From Lumbricus rubellus (lineage: Eukaryota > Annelida > Clitellata > Crassiclitellata > Lumbricidae), in contig OX243822.1 of NCBI GenBank assembly GCA_945859605.1, forward strand, positions 426,501-490,500: a DNA stretch of 64,000 bases. The letters are read 5' to 3'. Shown one piece after another: positions 1-11,705 of this stretch (position 1 is the stretch's first letter; every line of letters starts with the position of its first letter). The notes under the pieces are model-generated. The model was not told the origin of the DNA, did not search any database, and saw nothing but the letters and a program-made list of their open reading frames with translations. Made by a program: the position numbers and the translations under genes.

Positions 1-765
1 GCTGAGCCAAAGTGCATCCAACAGACCACTTCAACCAACTATCGGCCCACGTTGATGACGTCTGCTTAACTCTGATTGGAAGATAGTAGTAGACTGGTTC
101 ACAGACGTTCGCCGATCCTTGAACCGTGGATGTTGTGCAGACGGCTTCAAGTAGGTCGGCTGGTTGGCGGTTGGAGTCGGTTCGGACACGGTATGTCCAA
201 GGACAGACGGATCGGCTCTGGAGGTTAGATGTGGAGTCCTGGGGTTGTGCGTCACGTCTTGTTCTGCTCTTGACCTCATCTGCAGATCTGAACAAAAAAT
301 GTACAAGAAATTATTTCCATGCATTCTTCTATAATGGTCGGAATGTCTGGTTTACTGAGACATTTCTCTACTGAGTCATCTGAGCAACAGAGGATTCACT
401 GAAAGCATTCTTGACATTATAGATTGTCTGGCACCTCAGTTGCTCTGTTAAAACGCGACTCACTCGAAGCAAAACTCATTTGGAAATTTGTGATCACTGG
501 CACTTAATCGCAACCCTGCATACAAGAATGACTTGCCTAGAAAACAAATCTCTGTATTTGCAGAACTGCACGAGTTCGACAAACTTATAGATGATTGAGG
601 TAGCAGGTAAAGAATAATATACTCAGAAATTATCGCATTCCTGATTTACCTGAACTGCCTTAAAAAGTCTACGATATCAGCATCATCCTTTTGCTGCTGA
701 GTCTGGTACGGTGCTGAAGCAACCAGCGCTGCCAAGAATACGACGAAGATAAATGCGAGCATCAT
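1..765 (-). CDS. IL-17-like cytokine gene 1 (3' end cut by window edge)
   Basis: Two exons: 650-765 (start ATG at 763-765) and 1-287, joined by a 362-bp GT-AG intron in phase 2 (donor CAG|GTAAATC, acceptor TTGTTCAG|ATC). Exon 1 encodes a hydrophobic signal peptide (start MMLAFIFVVF) and a Q/D-rich linker. Exon 2 encodes an RTRR basic motif, then the IL-17 signature: CPWTYR, a D-x-N-R-x-P-x-D-L-L-E-A-V-C block, and a terminal W-S-V-G-C-T segment. IL-17 proteins are secreted dimeric ligands of IL-17 receptors. Relative to copies 2 and 3 it lacks about five residues between RRDA and DSTSN, and the loop before the last cysteine is shorter. The frame is open to base 1, so the C-terminus and stop lie outside the window. 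Family assignment is firm; function is inferred. Confidence 0.85.
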
Positions 766-900
766 GACTACGATTCTGAACTTAGATTATATATAAATAT
801 ATTTAAATATGAATAAATAAATAAAGTGTATTGAACTCGAGGTATTATCTCTTTGCTATTCGACTCTGTTCAATATAATACACCACCCTGAGAAGCTCAC

Positions 901-911
901 CTTTATATAAA
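901..911 (-). promoter_or_regulatory. TATA box of IL-17-like gene 1
   Basis: TTTATATAAAG on the minus strand, about 140 bp upstream of the start codon. Similar TATATAAA motifs next to GGTGAG occur at comparable distances upstream of the other two IL-17 copies. Confidence 0.5.
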
Positions 912-1320
912 ATCAGACGATAGAAGACAACGTTTTATCCAGTGACGAGACGCGTGACTTAGAGAAAATCCTAATGACTTTACACCATTCGTATCTCTGT
1001 CTGTGTGTGCGTCTCTGTCATCGACACACGAACTCACAGCGTAACAAACAACGAATCTTTTGGTTATTTCGTTTGCCCCGAGGGAAGGGAAGTAGTGCCA
1101 CGGCATGAACTTCCATTCCACGTCAGATCGATACACATAGAAACTAAAATATTTTGCCATGCACTTACTGTACAGGCCAATTTATCGAACAGGAAGCCCA
1201 AGTTGCTAGAGTTTTAGGCCTAACCACGCCTCGACACGAGTGAAAGTATTAGCTACATAGCATGTGATGCTTATGATTGTGGTCTATGTATAACTCATTA
1301 GCATTGGGATCAAACTTCAT

Positions 1321-1321
<1 letters not shown>

Positions 1322-1364
<43 letters not shown>

Positions 1365-1500
1365 GTATATATATATCAATGGAATTTCATCCAAATGCTA
1401 ATGACTTATACATACATAACCATCACATCATAATTATATATATATATGTCATAAATATATATATATACATGTCATATATATGCGATAAATATATATGTTT
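1322..1500. repeat. (TA)n microsatellite cluster
   Basis: About 40 bp of uninterrupted TA dinucleotide, then further ATAT blocks to about 1500. Open frames through it encode only I/Y repeats and are not genes. Confidence 0.9.
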
Positions 1501-1717
1501 ATATGCAATATGATCACTAGGATGTAAACGGGTCCATATATACAACGGCAATTAAGTTTAGTAAGACTACGGCGACTGTGCATGAAACTCCACTTTACTA
1601 AGACAAGCTGCAGTATTAATACGCTGCAGCGTGCAGTGAGTCAAAGAATGACGTATTATATCGCATGGCTGTATAATGTAGAGTTGTATACGCAAGGGTA
1701 TCTCCCATTTCTTGTGT

Positions 1718-1792
1718 ATTTGTGTGTGTGTGTGTGTTTGTGTTTGTGTGTGTTAGTGTGTGAGTCTGTTTGTGTGTGTTAGTGTGCGCGTT

Positions 1793-1823
<31 letters not shown>

Positions 1824-1848
1824 GTACGTGTGTGCGTATGTGTGTATT
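1718..1848. repeat. (TG)n microsatellite
   Basis: Long imperfect GT/TG repeat with GTTTGTG variants. Frames through it give only C/V or H/T repeats. Confidence 0.9.
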
Positions 1849-1849
1849 T

Positions 1850-3480
1850 ATGATATGGACCACATGGGCGGTTGAAGGGAGGGATCATTTGTTCACCTGA
1901 GCGCTAAATGTCCATAAATTGTATCAACTTTAAATTATATCGGACATGTGGTGCAAGGAGGAGAATGAGAGAGGCGGCTTTGCAGGAGGCGGCTGGGCAT
2001 GAGGTGTCTTTGCGTGAATGCTCGCATGAGAATTAAAATTCCTATCTCCATAATTTTCTCAGTGTGAGTTCAGACTGATTTTTTTAACAATAACTGTAAA
2101 TTCCAAAGTTTATCTAACATACGAAAGTGCTTTATATAGAGAGCCCATGTACCCAGCAATGTTTTTTCGTCGGGGTATTAACCTCACGGGTATACCAGCA
2201 GTTAATGATGGAGAGCAATATTATGCCGCAGAATGCGGGTGAGTGTGTTTGAAACATAGGCGGTCTGCTGCTTGAAATGTATGCTGCTATAATATTACAT
2301 GCTATCCGGAACTACACAACGGCTCTTCTGAAGTGCACTCTGTCACGGTGCTTGACAGAGTGTGTGCTCTGTCTGTTTGCTTCTCTCTATGTCTGTCTGT
2401 CAGTCTGTCTGTCTATGTGTGTGTGTGTGTGTGTATCTGTCTATCTGTTTCTCTTTACATTTATTTATATATATTTATATATTATGATCGTTCAATTATC
2501 CTGATTTGTTACAGGGCTTCTACCCCCTACCCCCTAGGCTAAACAACCGCGCTCAAACCCTCTCCTTCCTCTTTCAATCCGGTCTTTCATCTCTGGCCGT
2601 CATTCTCCATGCATTCAAGACGTGAGTTTTTTTAAATCTCATTTCTGATCCCTCTGCTCTTCAATTTGCTTACGCAACCCTTCCCCACCTCCGCGTAGGA
2701 ATTTAAACCCCGAATGATTTACCTCCTCAATCACTAACATGCATCTCCAGTTTCAATAAAGAAGATGGCAAAACATTTTTTACCGTCTATCGAGAGCACT
2801 AAAATAGCCTACTGGAATAGGATCAGTATCAGTCGGTCGGTCGGTTCAACATAAAGAGGTCGTGACGTGACTATTACCTTATAAGGGAACTCCACGAAGC
2901 CTCGCAGAGCATGACCATGGAGTCAGAGAAACTAGGGCGTGAAGGTGTGTACATGCACCGTGCCATCCAAGAGGAGCCCATCAATGCACATGAAGGTTCG
3001 AAGGTCACAACAGGTGATGGTGATTCACAAAACGACCATGCATGAATCAACCAGCTCTACATGTATGTCATTGTGAGGGATCATTAAGGAGGCATATAGG
3101 CCTACACTTCCTCTGTCAGACGAGTAACTATTTTATCTAGGAGATTCTCATTGACTATAATAGCGCTATATTAATTCATGATTACGATGACGATCTCCCT
3201 AGACTTACAGATGTTTTGAACTTAAGATCTTCTGTTAGGCCTACAATTATTACAGCATATAGATGGTTGTTATAGTTCGTCAACGATCGCACAATATATA
3301 TTGGAGGCTATAAGAAAATTCTCGTCGGAAAAATATGCTGTTGAGATAGCGATGAACAGATGAACAGATGTACAGATCTGCACGGGAAGGAATAAGGTCT
3401 AGGGTCCATGGTCTAAGGTTATCCTATTTATCCTTAATTCGATCCAACCATCGTCTAGACTTACAGTCATATCCATCAAA
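1850..3480. other. Intergenic spacer without a recognisable gene
   Basis: Short TCTG/GT microsatellite at about 2385-2440. No frame with codon structure or homology that I recognise between IL-17 copies 1 and 2. Confidence 0.5.
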
Positions 3481-3499
3481 GTTACCCATCCACTCTCCA

Positions 3500-3585
3500 A
3501 TTAACCAACCAACCATCCATCCATTCATTCATCCATCCATAAATTCATCCATCCATCCATAGATCCATCCAACATCATCCATCCT
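3500..3585. repeat. (CATC)n tetranucleotide repeat, copy A
   Basis: Imperfect ATCC/CATC repeats downstream of IL-17 gene 2. A matching CATC-rich block (12640-12800) lies downstream of IL-17 gene 3, so the repeat belongs to the duplicated unit. Confidence 0.8.
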
Positions 3586-3699
3586 GCAATTCAGAGATAT
3601 TAAGCCTAGGTAAACATTTACTATGTCATGACGAATGGTAAAAATGATATAAAAAGTTATCGGTGTTTCTAAAATTTAATTAGGCCTACATGTTTTCAT

Positions 3700-4761
3700 A
3701 GAAAAAACAATTTCACACGAATAAACAAAAACCATCAGATATGAATTCAATTTACGAATAACAGAGATAAAGCTGACTTCGAAAAGAGAAGTTAATAATC
3801 TTAATTCACATCTGGTATAAACTAGAAACCTAACAATAAGCTTATTCTACGCAATTTTTTCTCAAACAATCGCAAGTTTTGATATCAATCCTGATGTTGC
3901 AACGCTATATCCAAGCACAGCTGCAATCACATTCGTTATTTTTAACGATTTGCTTGATCTACGTACAAAAGCCATAAATAAGTTAAAAGTATCACAATCT
4001 CGTTCAGCAAAATGATAACAGTAAATAAAATATCTTCTGCAAAAACGACTGATATGAGGTACAATAAGTTCAAACATAAGAAATCTCATCATTAACTCAG
4101 TACCTTACATGACATGTTACACAAAAAAATAATAATTTAAATAGCATTAACAGGTTATAATTGAACTCAAATCAGAGGTATAAACAAATCGCATCAAGCT
4201 CAATAACATCTCTAACAAGTAAACCATTCTATGAACTGTTCAACCATTTTAACGACGCTGACTTACATGTACTTCAGATGTGTGACGATTATTATACCAC
4301 AATGATAATTACGACTCAAAAAAGTCGACGTAAGAACTAATTTAAAACACAATAAATAAATACACAAAAGATAAATTTGACTGAAATAAATACATTTGAA
4401 TACTGGCAAAAATATAAATAAATACAAAACAGTTTATTGCAATAAATTATTTCTGTAAAATAAATTAACTACCATAACTCAACGGCGGAGTTGATAACTA
4501 ACTAAGGAGCAAAACAAAGGGTGTTGTGTCGGAACATCTCAAAGTTATATTTAGTCCCATGCCATGGTATCATTCTCGACCACCTTGTAAATCGTTGAGC
4601 AAATGTTTTAAAACCTGAGGATTTCGAGACATTTCTGTAAGTTTGTTCTGGCTAGATGATTCCTCATAGTGGTAGATCCATTCAATGATTCTGCTGCCAT
4701 TCAAGTGATGAGGGTCATGACATCGAAAACGTACTTGGCCCACTCCGGACGGTGGTCATCC
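3700..4761 (-). repeat. Duplicated 3' flank of IL-17 gene 2
   Basis: Diverged but clearly related to 12880-13867, the region downstream of IL-17 gene 3. Shared landmarks include AAAGGGTGT about 240 bp past the stop codon and a CATTTCGAGACATTTCTGTAA-like block (4619 region versus 13700 region). It shows that gene plus flank duplicated as a unit of about 9 kb. It probably contains the 3' UTR; no coding signal is seen. Confidence 0.65.
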
Positions 4762-5848
4762 TTAATCGAGCGTTGGATTGCCTGGCTGGTTTGGTGGAGC
4801 AGTCCTCGGCTGAGCCAAAGTGCATCCAACAGACCACTTCACCCAATAATCTGCCCACGTGACCACCCCGGTTGATGACGTCTGCTTGACTCTGATTGGC
4901 ACGTAGTAGAAGACTGGTTCACAGACGTTGGCCGATCCTTGAACCCCGGATGTTGTGCAGACGGCTTCAACTAGGTCGGCTGGTTGGCGGTTGGAGTCGG
5001 TTCGGACACGGTATGTCCAGGGACAGACGGATCTGTCCTGAAGGTTGGATGTGGAGTCCTTAAGAAGAGCGATGGTCAGAGATGCGTCACGTCTTGTTCT
5101 GATCTTGACCTCCTCGTTGACCTCTGAAGGGGTCAAGGTCGTTCTTGAAGATACCTGGACGGCTCCATCAGATCTGATCAAATAGAGAAGAACAATAAAT
5201 TGTGAAACTTTTATAGACTGAAAAACCTTTCTATATTATATAAAGCAATTATTATTGTTCTACTTCTACATAATTATATCAATTGATTATGCAGTATCTT
5301 CTGTAATAGGGTTTTTATTTACATTGTCGCGCTTATGCTTATCTTATTGTCACAGCAAGCAACATCAGAAATTCACTGACGTCTTATCTGTAGATTTAGA
5401 ACTCCAAGAAACAAGCATTTCATTCTCAGCCGAACTCGTTTATAAATTATTCTATTGACTGCATGCAAACTGTCTCTACTAGAATTTGAGAAAATCAGAG
5501 TTGACCCACGCAATGCATGTAATTATGGACACTGGACAGCCAAGGAAAATAGTATACGAATGCATTCAACAATAAATGCGAAGAATCGAAATGCCTATAA
5601 CTTTATAACATTGACATAAATGGTAAAGGTGAATATATAAGAACCGGCTTAAAATTTCCGAACCATTGTGATGGTTTAAATAACTAGTTGGCATAAAGAG
5701 TTCAATTAGAGTTGATTGAACCACTGATTTACCTGAACTGTTTTAAGAAGTCGACGATGTCAGCATCTTCCTTTTGCTGCTGAGGCTGGTGTGGTGCCGA
5801 AGCGACAAGAGATGCTAGAAATACGATGAAGACAATTGAAGACATCAT
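4762..5848 (-). CDS. IL-17-like cytokine gene 2 (complete)
   Basis: Exons 5733-5848 (start ATG at 5846-5848) and 4762-5173 (stop TAA at 4762-4764), phase-2 GT-AG intron of 559 bp; 175 residues. Residues 1-18 form a signal peptide (MMSSIVFIVFLASLVASA). A dibasic RTRR at 64-67 could be a proprotein-convertase site. The IL-17 fold follows: C89-P-W, D98, R101-x-P103, E108-A-V-C111, C123, and V154-G-C156. The classical family ending V-G-C-T-C-V is here V-G-C-T-L-A, so one of the usual knot cysteines is absent. The predicted product is secreted and would signal through IL-17 receptors; that role comes from the family, not from this sequence. Confidence 0.92.
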
Positions 5849-5998
5849 GACGACGATTCTGAACGATTTAAATAACTTAGTTTAAAATATTATTTAAATA
5901 TAAATAATTTTAATGTATAAATATCCAGATGTTAGAGCAGCTGAACTCTTTGATCTTGACTGTTTACTCGATTGTACTTGATTACTATCGTTAGACAT

Positions 5999-6022
5999 CT
6001 TTATACCATTTATATACTCACC
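5999..6022 (-). promoter_or_regulatory. TATA elements of IL-17-like gene 2
   Basis: On the minus strand GGTGAGTATATAAATGGTA followed by a second TATAAAG, about 150-170 bp upstream of the start codon. The GGTGAGTATATAAA core is shared with gene 3. Confidence 0.5.
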
Positions 6023-6711
6023 CGAACTCTCGAAATCAATTGAAAAGTACGGTATATCCCGATACGATGTCATGACAAAATTATACTGACTTTACGCCTT
6101 TCCTTCCCCTATCCATGTCTCTGTCACAGTCGCACAGCAACCACCGCGATTGACTTTTGACACCCAAGAGATAGGCTTGCCTCGAAGGCTTCAGAAATCA
6201 AAGTTCATTCCCAGCACATAACAGGAAGCGTTGACTGACATGTATACGTTCACTTCTATTGAGGGGATTTTATCACGTTGTAAATATTGACCCTGTTTAT
6301 ATGCGGCTATCTTTTCATAAAGATAAGTGTAATTACGTACTTAATTACACGGATATATTCTGGTCATCGCGAACTTCATACAGTAGATGACTAAAGTGCG
6401 AGTGCGAGGTCTGTCATATTATTGGAGTATAAGGACCCACCCCCCCACCGCGTGAAGTCTGTTCGTTATTATCATGCTTTCATTGAGCTATCGACTGTAT
6501 GGCGGTGTATAGTATTACGAGGGAATTTCCCCGCTTTGTATTATTATCTGCAGTTCAAGTAGACTAATATATGGGACCGGGGCATTTGCTTCAAACTCTT
6601 TGAGAGATTGCAAAGTTTATTTTTGAATTGAAGCTTCATATTGCAGAGAGTTAGATTTTTGTGGTCAAACTGTGCACATAATTATATGCATAGATTCAAG
6701 GCTTAGTAAGT

Positions 6712-6845
6712 TGTAGGACGGTCACGGACGGCGTCCAGACACTTATTTTCAAATCTGTATGCCGTCCTGCCGCTTAATTGCCAATTGGCAGGCGCACCTG
6801 AAAAGGTGCGTCCAGGCACTTCTTTTTTTAGACTTAAGCACTGCA
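6712..6845 (+). repeat. Interspersed repeat with internal 'GGCGTCC..CACTT' units, copy A
   Basis: Contains GGACGGTCACGGACGGCGTC, then TGCCGTCCTGCC, then GCGTCCAGGCACTTC. It matches a second copy in opposite orientation at 28888-29062. Each copy has several short direct repeats of the type GCGTCC(T/A)G(G/A)CACTT followed by a T-run. Confidence 0.75.
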
Positions 6846-7010
6846 ATGAAGTAGGCTACATGTCTATATGATGGTAGTGTCTTAGGATGGACGGCTGTTT
6901 GTGGCCTAAATTATGCTCAGACGTTGTTTTGATTGCAGATGGTATAATACCGAAATACAAAATTATGATTGCATGAGTGAGAATTCTCCCGTGTGCACCT
7001 CTCACTCTCA

Positions 7011-7095
7011 CCAACAGACAAACACACACCCACCTCTCACCAACACACACACACACACGAACACACACACACAAACAAACAAACAACAAACATAC
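7011..7095. repeat. (CA)n microsatellite
   Basis: ACACAC repeat with CAAACAAA variants; overlapping open frames are spurious. Confidence 0.9.
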
Positions 7096-7099
7096 GCTC

Positions 7100-7977
7100 G
7101 CCAATAGCAAAAATAGCTACATCAATCCTCTTGGTAACCTCTTGATCCCCAAGGGAAGGGCCTGTCTTGGGGTTTTGGACAGGCATCCTTAATCCCACTT
7201 CATATCGACGCATGCACTGAGAAATTGGAAATTTTGCCAGACATGGCAAAGCAGGAAACCATGTCTTGTATATTCCATTGTCTAAATCACGTGAGAACGA
7301 TTGCGTATTATTTAGATGTATATTTCTGTTTATGTGTATTCGCTCTCGGATGCCATCGACGTTGCTATATGCAGTAGAAAGTTGCAGGATGTAAATCTGT
7401 GTTATCTGTCCTTTCCTATTTCAGCTAAGTATAAGATATTGCCTCGACCTTGTAGTCTATACATAGCTCCATTGTGGGAAGAAGGGTCTACGCGGGAAGT
7501 GTGAATGACAATGATATATCACTGAAGGATGGCATAGCTGTATAAATATGGGAATTCCCCTTTGGCTAAGTTGTCTGAATGCCTGTTGCTCGAAATAGGT
7601 CGATTGATTGTTTGAGAAGGGATCAGATGCTTGTATACACCAGTGTTTGTTTATCAGCAGATTATCAACAGATCAGGCGTTGGTTGCGTTTGGTGCATAT
7701 ACAGAGGGACTATAGTTGTGTGGCGACAACTTTCGCTTTCTTATTGATATCAGTAGATTTATTGCGCTAGTGATTTTAATGAGCTTTATTATCATTGCAA
7801 TTTTTTTTTTATTCAAACCCATGTCTAAATTCCAGACACGCGCAGATTGCATGGTGTTGGATATTTTAATCCAATGACAAAGTTATAAAATTTTAGATTA
7901 CCATGATACTAACTAATCATGGGACCGAACGAGCATCTCGGTGAAGGGACAAAGGTGCTGGCACAGTCTCCCGCCTT
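7100..7977. other. Spacer without a recognisable gene
   Basis: Short open frames only, with no homology or splice-site arrangement that I could support. Confidence 0.4.
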
Positions 7978-8138
7978 CATGAGCGGAGTTTGGTTTCCGT
8001 TGGGGGGGTGGGGGGCTAATGCCTTCTTGGAGGAGGCTAAGCCCAGAAAAAGATACCATTTTCATGGCAAAAAAGCTGACTCTGGGTCTTCTTGGGGGGG
8101 CTTAGCTCCCCCTTTGCCCCTGATAAACTCCGCCCATG
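7978..8138 (+). mobile_element. Short TIR element (MITE-like), copy A
   Basis: Begins CATGAGCGGAGTTT and ends AAACTCCGCCCATG, giving ~14-bp terminal inverted repeats with one mismatch. Flanks CCCGCCTTC and CCCGTCTTC could be an imperfect 9-bp target duplication. A truncated second copy sits at 60536-60660. It has no coding capacity, so it would be non-autonomous. Confidence 0.65.
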
Positions 8139-8304
8139 CCCGTCTTCGATCTCTGCAGCAACTTGTGTCAAGACTTTCAAATCTATAGTCTCACGACCTG
8201 CTATACTTTTCGAAATTGCATTCATGGCAGACGCTCTGAGAGCTAGAGGCGCTCTTGTTACTGCATTAGCTATATGCTACGACGCTGTAGAAATTGTCGA
8301 TTCG

Positions 8305-8305
<1 letters not shown>

Positions 8306-8335
<30 letters not shown>

Positions 8336-8440
8336 GTCGTCGTCGTCATCGTCGTCATCATCATCATCATCATCTTCATCTTCACCACCACCACCACCAC
8401 CACCACCACCACCACCACCACGTACCACCATCATCATCAT
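8306..8440. repeat. (CAT)n / (CAC)n trinucleotide repeat
   Basis: CAT, CGT and CAC triplets in succession; all six frames give homopolymer-like peptides (H, S, D, P, G), so the frames are not evidence of a gene. Confidence 0.9.
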
Positions 8441-8993
8441 TATGCATGACAAAGTATTGTTCACTGCCATAATTGTATCATGTTTGTTTGTTGTTTTGGT
8501 TCAGGAAAAATAAATAAGTAAAATAAGATAAATAAAAATCGTCATCATCATCATGATCGTCATCAATTCGATTGCGAATTACAGAGCTTTAATTAAAAAA
8601 ATAAACTAAATAGTCAAAGACTTTTCTTGCGCATGACTCTTTAAAAATACCAGTGGCTATCGAATCAAAGCGATGTCTATTATTCTATTTGAATGTGGGT
8701 GAATGAGGAATCAAGAAGGAGGGGGGGGGGGGAAATATGCAGTGCGCCGGGATACGAAAGCAAATGCCCCCCCCCCAACTTTCGGGCAAATGTGGTTTTT
8801 CGGGCAAACACAGCCCCGAACGACTAAAAAAAGGTCATCAACTTTTTCCGGATATATTTTTGGGCAGAAGTTCAATCTCCCCCCCCCACTGCTAAAATCT
8901 TCCGTACGCATATGGGTTCTTGTTTCTGGTCATCAGTAAAACGCCTTTTACGAATCTCACCAAAAGGACCTTCGTGGTTGATCTCAGGTCACT

Positions 8994-9001
8994 CGTGTTG
9001 A
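8994..9001. repeat. Left target-site duplication (CGTGTTGA)
   Basis: Identical to 12271-12278; an 8-bp duplication is the hallmark of hAT-superfamily insertion. Confidence 0.85.
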
Positions 9002-9082
9002 CAGGCCCGCATCAAGGTTAATGCGGGCCCGGGTGCTGCGACAACCTTGCGGGCCCCTTCTGTCAGCCAGCTGTTCACAAGG

Positions 9083-9330
9083 CACTGGGGTGCCACTATC
9101 AATTTTAAAAAGGTCAGATCCGGCCGAAAAAGGCTAGAAAAGGCTAGATAGAGAATTTCTGAGAAAATAAATAGATTTCGCGTTTTTTCGCGTTTAAAAT
9201 TTAAATTTCTAAGGACCATTTTATTTATCCGATCAAATTTTCTCCTTTTCCCGAAAAATCTCTGGTGACTTTTTAAAAAATCTTTTGCTACAAAATCTAC
9301 AATTTTGGGGGTTCATGTTCACAATATTTT
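9083..9330 (+). repeat. Interspersed repeat 'GGGTGCCACT...AAAAAGGTCA', copy A
   Basis: Shares the order TGCCACT, TTTTAAAAAGGTCAG, CCTTTTTCCCG and AATCTACAATTTT with 43265-43485 in a CWC22 intron. The inverted end motif GAGTGGCATC(T/C)CTG occurs at 9497-9512 and 9789-9802, so this is probably an older TIR transposon inside the larger hAT element. Confidence 0.55.
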
Positions 9331-10295
9331 CGATTTTTGTCACGTCGTTTGTGCATTTTCACATAAAAAGGTCTATTTTTATGTGTCAAAAGTCGGAAAA
9401 ACCGCCGTGAGAAAAAGTCTAGATCCTGATAAAACCCTAGAAACCTAGACAAGACCCCAAAACCTAGATCTAGGACCTTCTAGGTGGAAAAAGCTATGAG
9501 TGGCATCTCTGGCAAATTCTTCGCACATATAGATTTTGCAAAGGCACAGTCGGTAATAATCGTATTCGTAAAAATGGACACCTGCACATAGGGGCAAGAT
9601 GGGCACTTGCCCTGCAAAATTGAAAAACTATGTTCAGCTAATAGCTTCATTAGCTTACTTTAAGGCTCTTGGTAAATTTCTTAGCCCTAAAGCACTAGAT
9701 AAGCTTACACTATAGTGACGTACAAACTGAAGCTGAGAAATTGCGATGTAGAAACCTAGACTAAAAATGAACATGTGGAAAACGCTATGAGTGGCATCCC
9801 TGCTTTGCATTTTTCACACTCCTTCTAAGTGATTTAGCCATAACTAGCTTAACATTCCAAAAGATAAATATTACAACAATGGTAGGCTAAATTCCTGCGA
9901 TTTCAACAAATTTATAAATACTTAGGGTAAACGTGTAGTTTAGCATCGTAAATTATTTTCACGCTTATAATGGCAGAAAAAGCGCTGTAAAATATTTATG
10001 CTAACGTGCTATTGCCTAACTGATGTATTACTATACCTAGAATTTGTTTAAAAGAAGGAAATCGATTGAAAAATTATAATATTTTGCCATAACAAACCGC
10101 CAATCGAAGTTGTTGTTCAATTATGACCCTTTCCGGAAGTTGCGTGCGGCAAGTGTGCAATGAGACAGCACGCAAAAATAAGTAAGTAAGTAAATGTCCA
10201 GCCTCTATTTAAATTGGTTTTATGAATCCAACTTCTGTTTCAATAATAAGTATTTGTCATCAATCCAGCTCCAGTTTAAGTTAGAATATTCTTAT

Positions 10296-10447
10296 TAACC
10301 CAGCTTCTATTTCTCGCCCGTTATTTTCGTCAACCCAGCTTCTATTTCTCGCCCGTTATTTTCGTCAACCCAGCTTCTATTTCAGAGATAAAAATACCTT
10401 CATCCAGATTCCATTACTTAAGCGTTCTTTCATCAATCCGGCTTCTA
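10296..10447. repeat. 35-bp tandem array (CCCAGCTTCTATTTC...) left part
   Basis: Imperfect units containing CCAGCTTCTATTTC and CGTTATTTTCGTCAA. The array is interrupted at 10447 by the Helitron and resumes at 11706. Confidence 0.8.
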
Positions 10448-11705
10448 TCTATATATATAAAAATGAAACTTTCCAATAGTTCGTCGCATTTTCACGCTGA
10501 AAGTGATGGGCCGATTGTTTTGAAAATTTTACAACACCTTCCATTCCCATACAACCGTGTGTTAAGATGTTTTCACCCGAAAAAACGCAACCGTTTCCAC
10601 AAAAAGTGAACTTTACAATCCGTTCGTCCGCCATTTGCAAACTAAACACGTCCCACACGGCTGCAGAGATTTCATAAACGCCGTCTCCAAACACAGCAAA
10701 CGAAACATCAAGGAGGTGGCGTGCTATGACGTCATAAGCGAGTCGCGATTAATTTTCCAAATAGGCCGCTTTTAGGCCTTTTCACAAAGCGGCCTTTGGG
10801 CTTGGAATGGACGCTGCGACGGAGGAAAGGAGCGGAGGGAGCGGGACAAAGACGGTGGGGAGGGAGCGGAGGGGAGGGGAGGTGGAGATCAAGGGGAGGG
10901 GGAAGGGGAGGGGGACGGAGGGGAAGAGAGAGGGGAAGGGGAGTGGAAGGGAGAGGGAGGAGGGGAGAGGGAAAGGGAAGGGAGGGGAGAGGGAGAGGGA
11001 GAGGGATGGGGAGGGGAGGGGAAGGGGAAGGGGAAGGGGAAGGGGAGGGGGAGGGGAGGGGGAGGGAAAGGGGGAGGGGAGGGGAGGGGAGGGGGAGGGG
11101 GAGGGGAGGGGGAGGGGTAGGGGAGGGGGAAGGGGAGAAGGAGGGGAGGGGGAGGGGGAGGGGAGGGGGAGGGGAGGGGAGGGGAGGGGGAGGGGGAGGG
11201 GGAGGGGGAGGGGGAGGGGGAGGGGGAGGGGGGGGGGGGGGGGGAGGGGGAGGGGGGGGGGGAGGGGGAGGGGGAGGGGGAGGGGGAGGGGGAGGGGGAG
11301 GGGGAGGGGGGGGGGGGGGGGGAGGGGGGGGGGGGGGGGGGGGGTGGGGGGGGGAGGGGGGAGAGGGGGAGGCGGGGGGGGAGGGGGGGGGGGGGGAGGA
11401 GGAGGGGGAGGAGGAGGAGGAGGAGGAGGAGGACGAGGAGGAGGAGGGGGAGGGGTAGGGGAGGGGGAAGGGGGAGAAGGAGGGGGAGGGGAGAGGGGAG
11501 GGAGGAGGAGGAGGAGGAGGAGGTGGGGAGGGGGAGGGGGAGGGGGAGGGGAGGATGGGGGAGGGGGGAGGGGGAGGGGGAGGGGGAGGGGGAGGGGGAG
11601 GGGGGAGGGGAGGGGAGGGGAGGGGAGGGGAGGAGGAGGAGGGGGAGGGGAGGGGGAAGGGGAGCCTCTTTTCAGCCACAGCAACGCGTGGCCGGGTTCA
11701 GCTAG
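10448..11705 (+). mobile_element. Non-autonomous Helitron
   Basis: Starts TCTATATATATAAAAATG and ends GGGTTCAGCTAG, i.e. the 5'-TC and 3'-CTAG termini of Helitrons. A 5-bp-stem hairpin (GCCAC ... GTGGC, loop AGCAACGC) lies about 13 bp before the end. It sits between an A and a T with no target duplication. The uninterrupted site is visible in the host tandem array, where CGGCTTCTA joined to TTTCAG reproduces the neighbouring unit CAGCTTCTATTTCAG. No Rep/helicase frame is present, so it is non-autonomous. Two thirds of its length is a polypurine tract. Confidence 0.88.
10850..11664 (+). repeat. ~815-bp polypurine (G-rich GGGGGA) tract
   Basis: Almost only G and A on the plus strand, in GGGGA and GGGGGA units with few pyrimidines. 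The 220-326-residue open frames through it encode only G/R/E or P/S/L runs and are compositional artefacts. The G-runs could form G-quadruplexes and the mirror-like purine strand could form triplex DNA; both are inference. Confidence 0.95.

Noticed and set aside
3862..4092. 76-residue minus-strand frame downstream of IL-17 gene 2
   Set aside because: The duplicated counterpart near 13100-13330 does not keep the frame, so it is not under coding constraint.
4090..5180. Plus-strand frames opposite the IL-17 exons (also at 126-374 and 14061-14381)
   Set aside because: They are antisense shadows of the minus-strand IL-17 exon 2.
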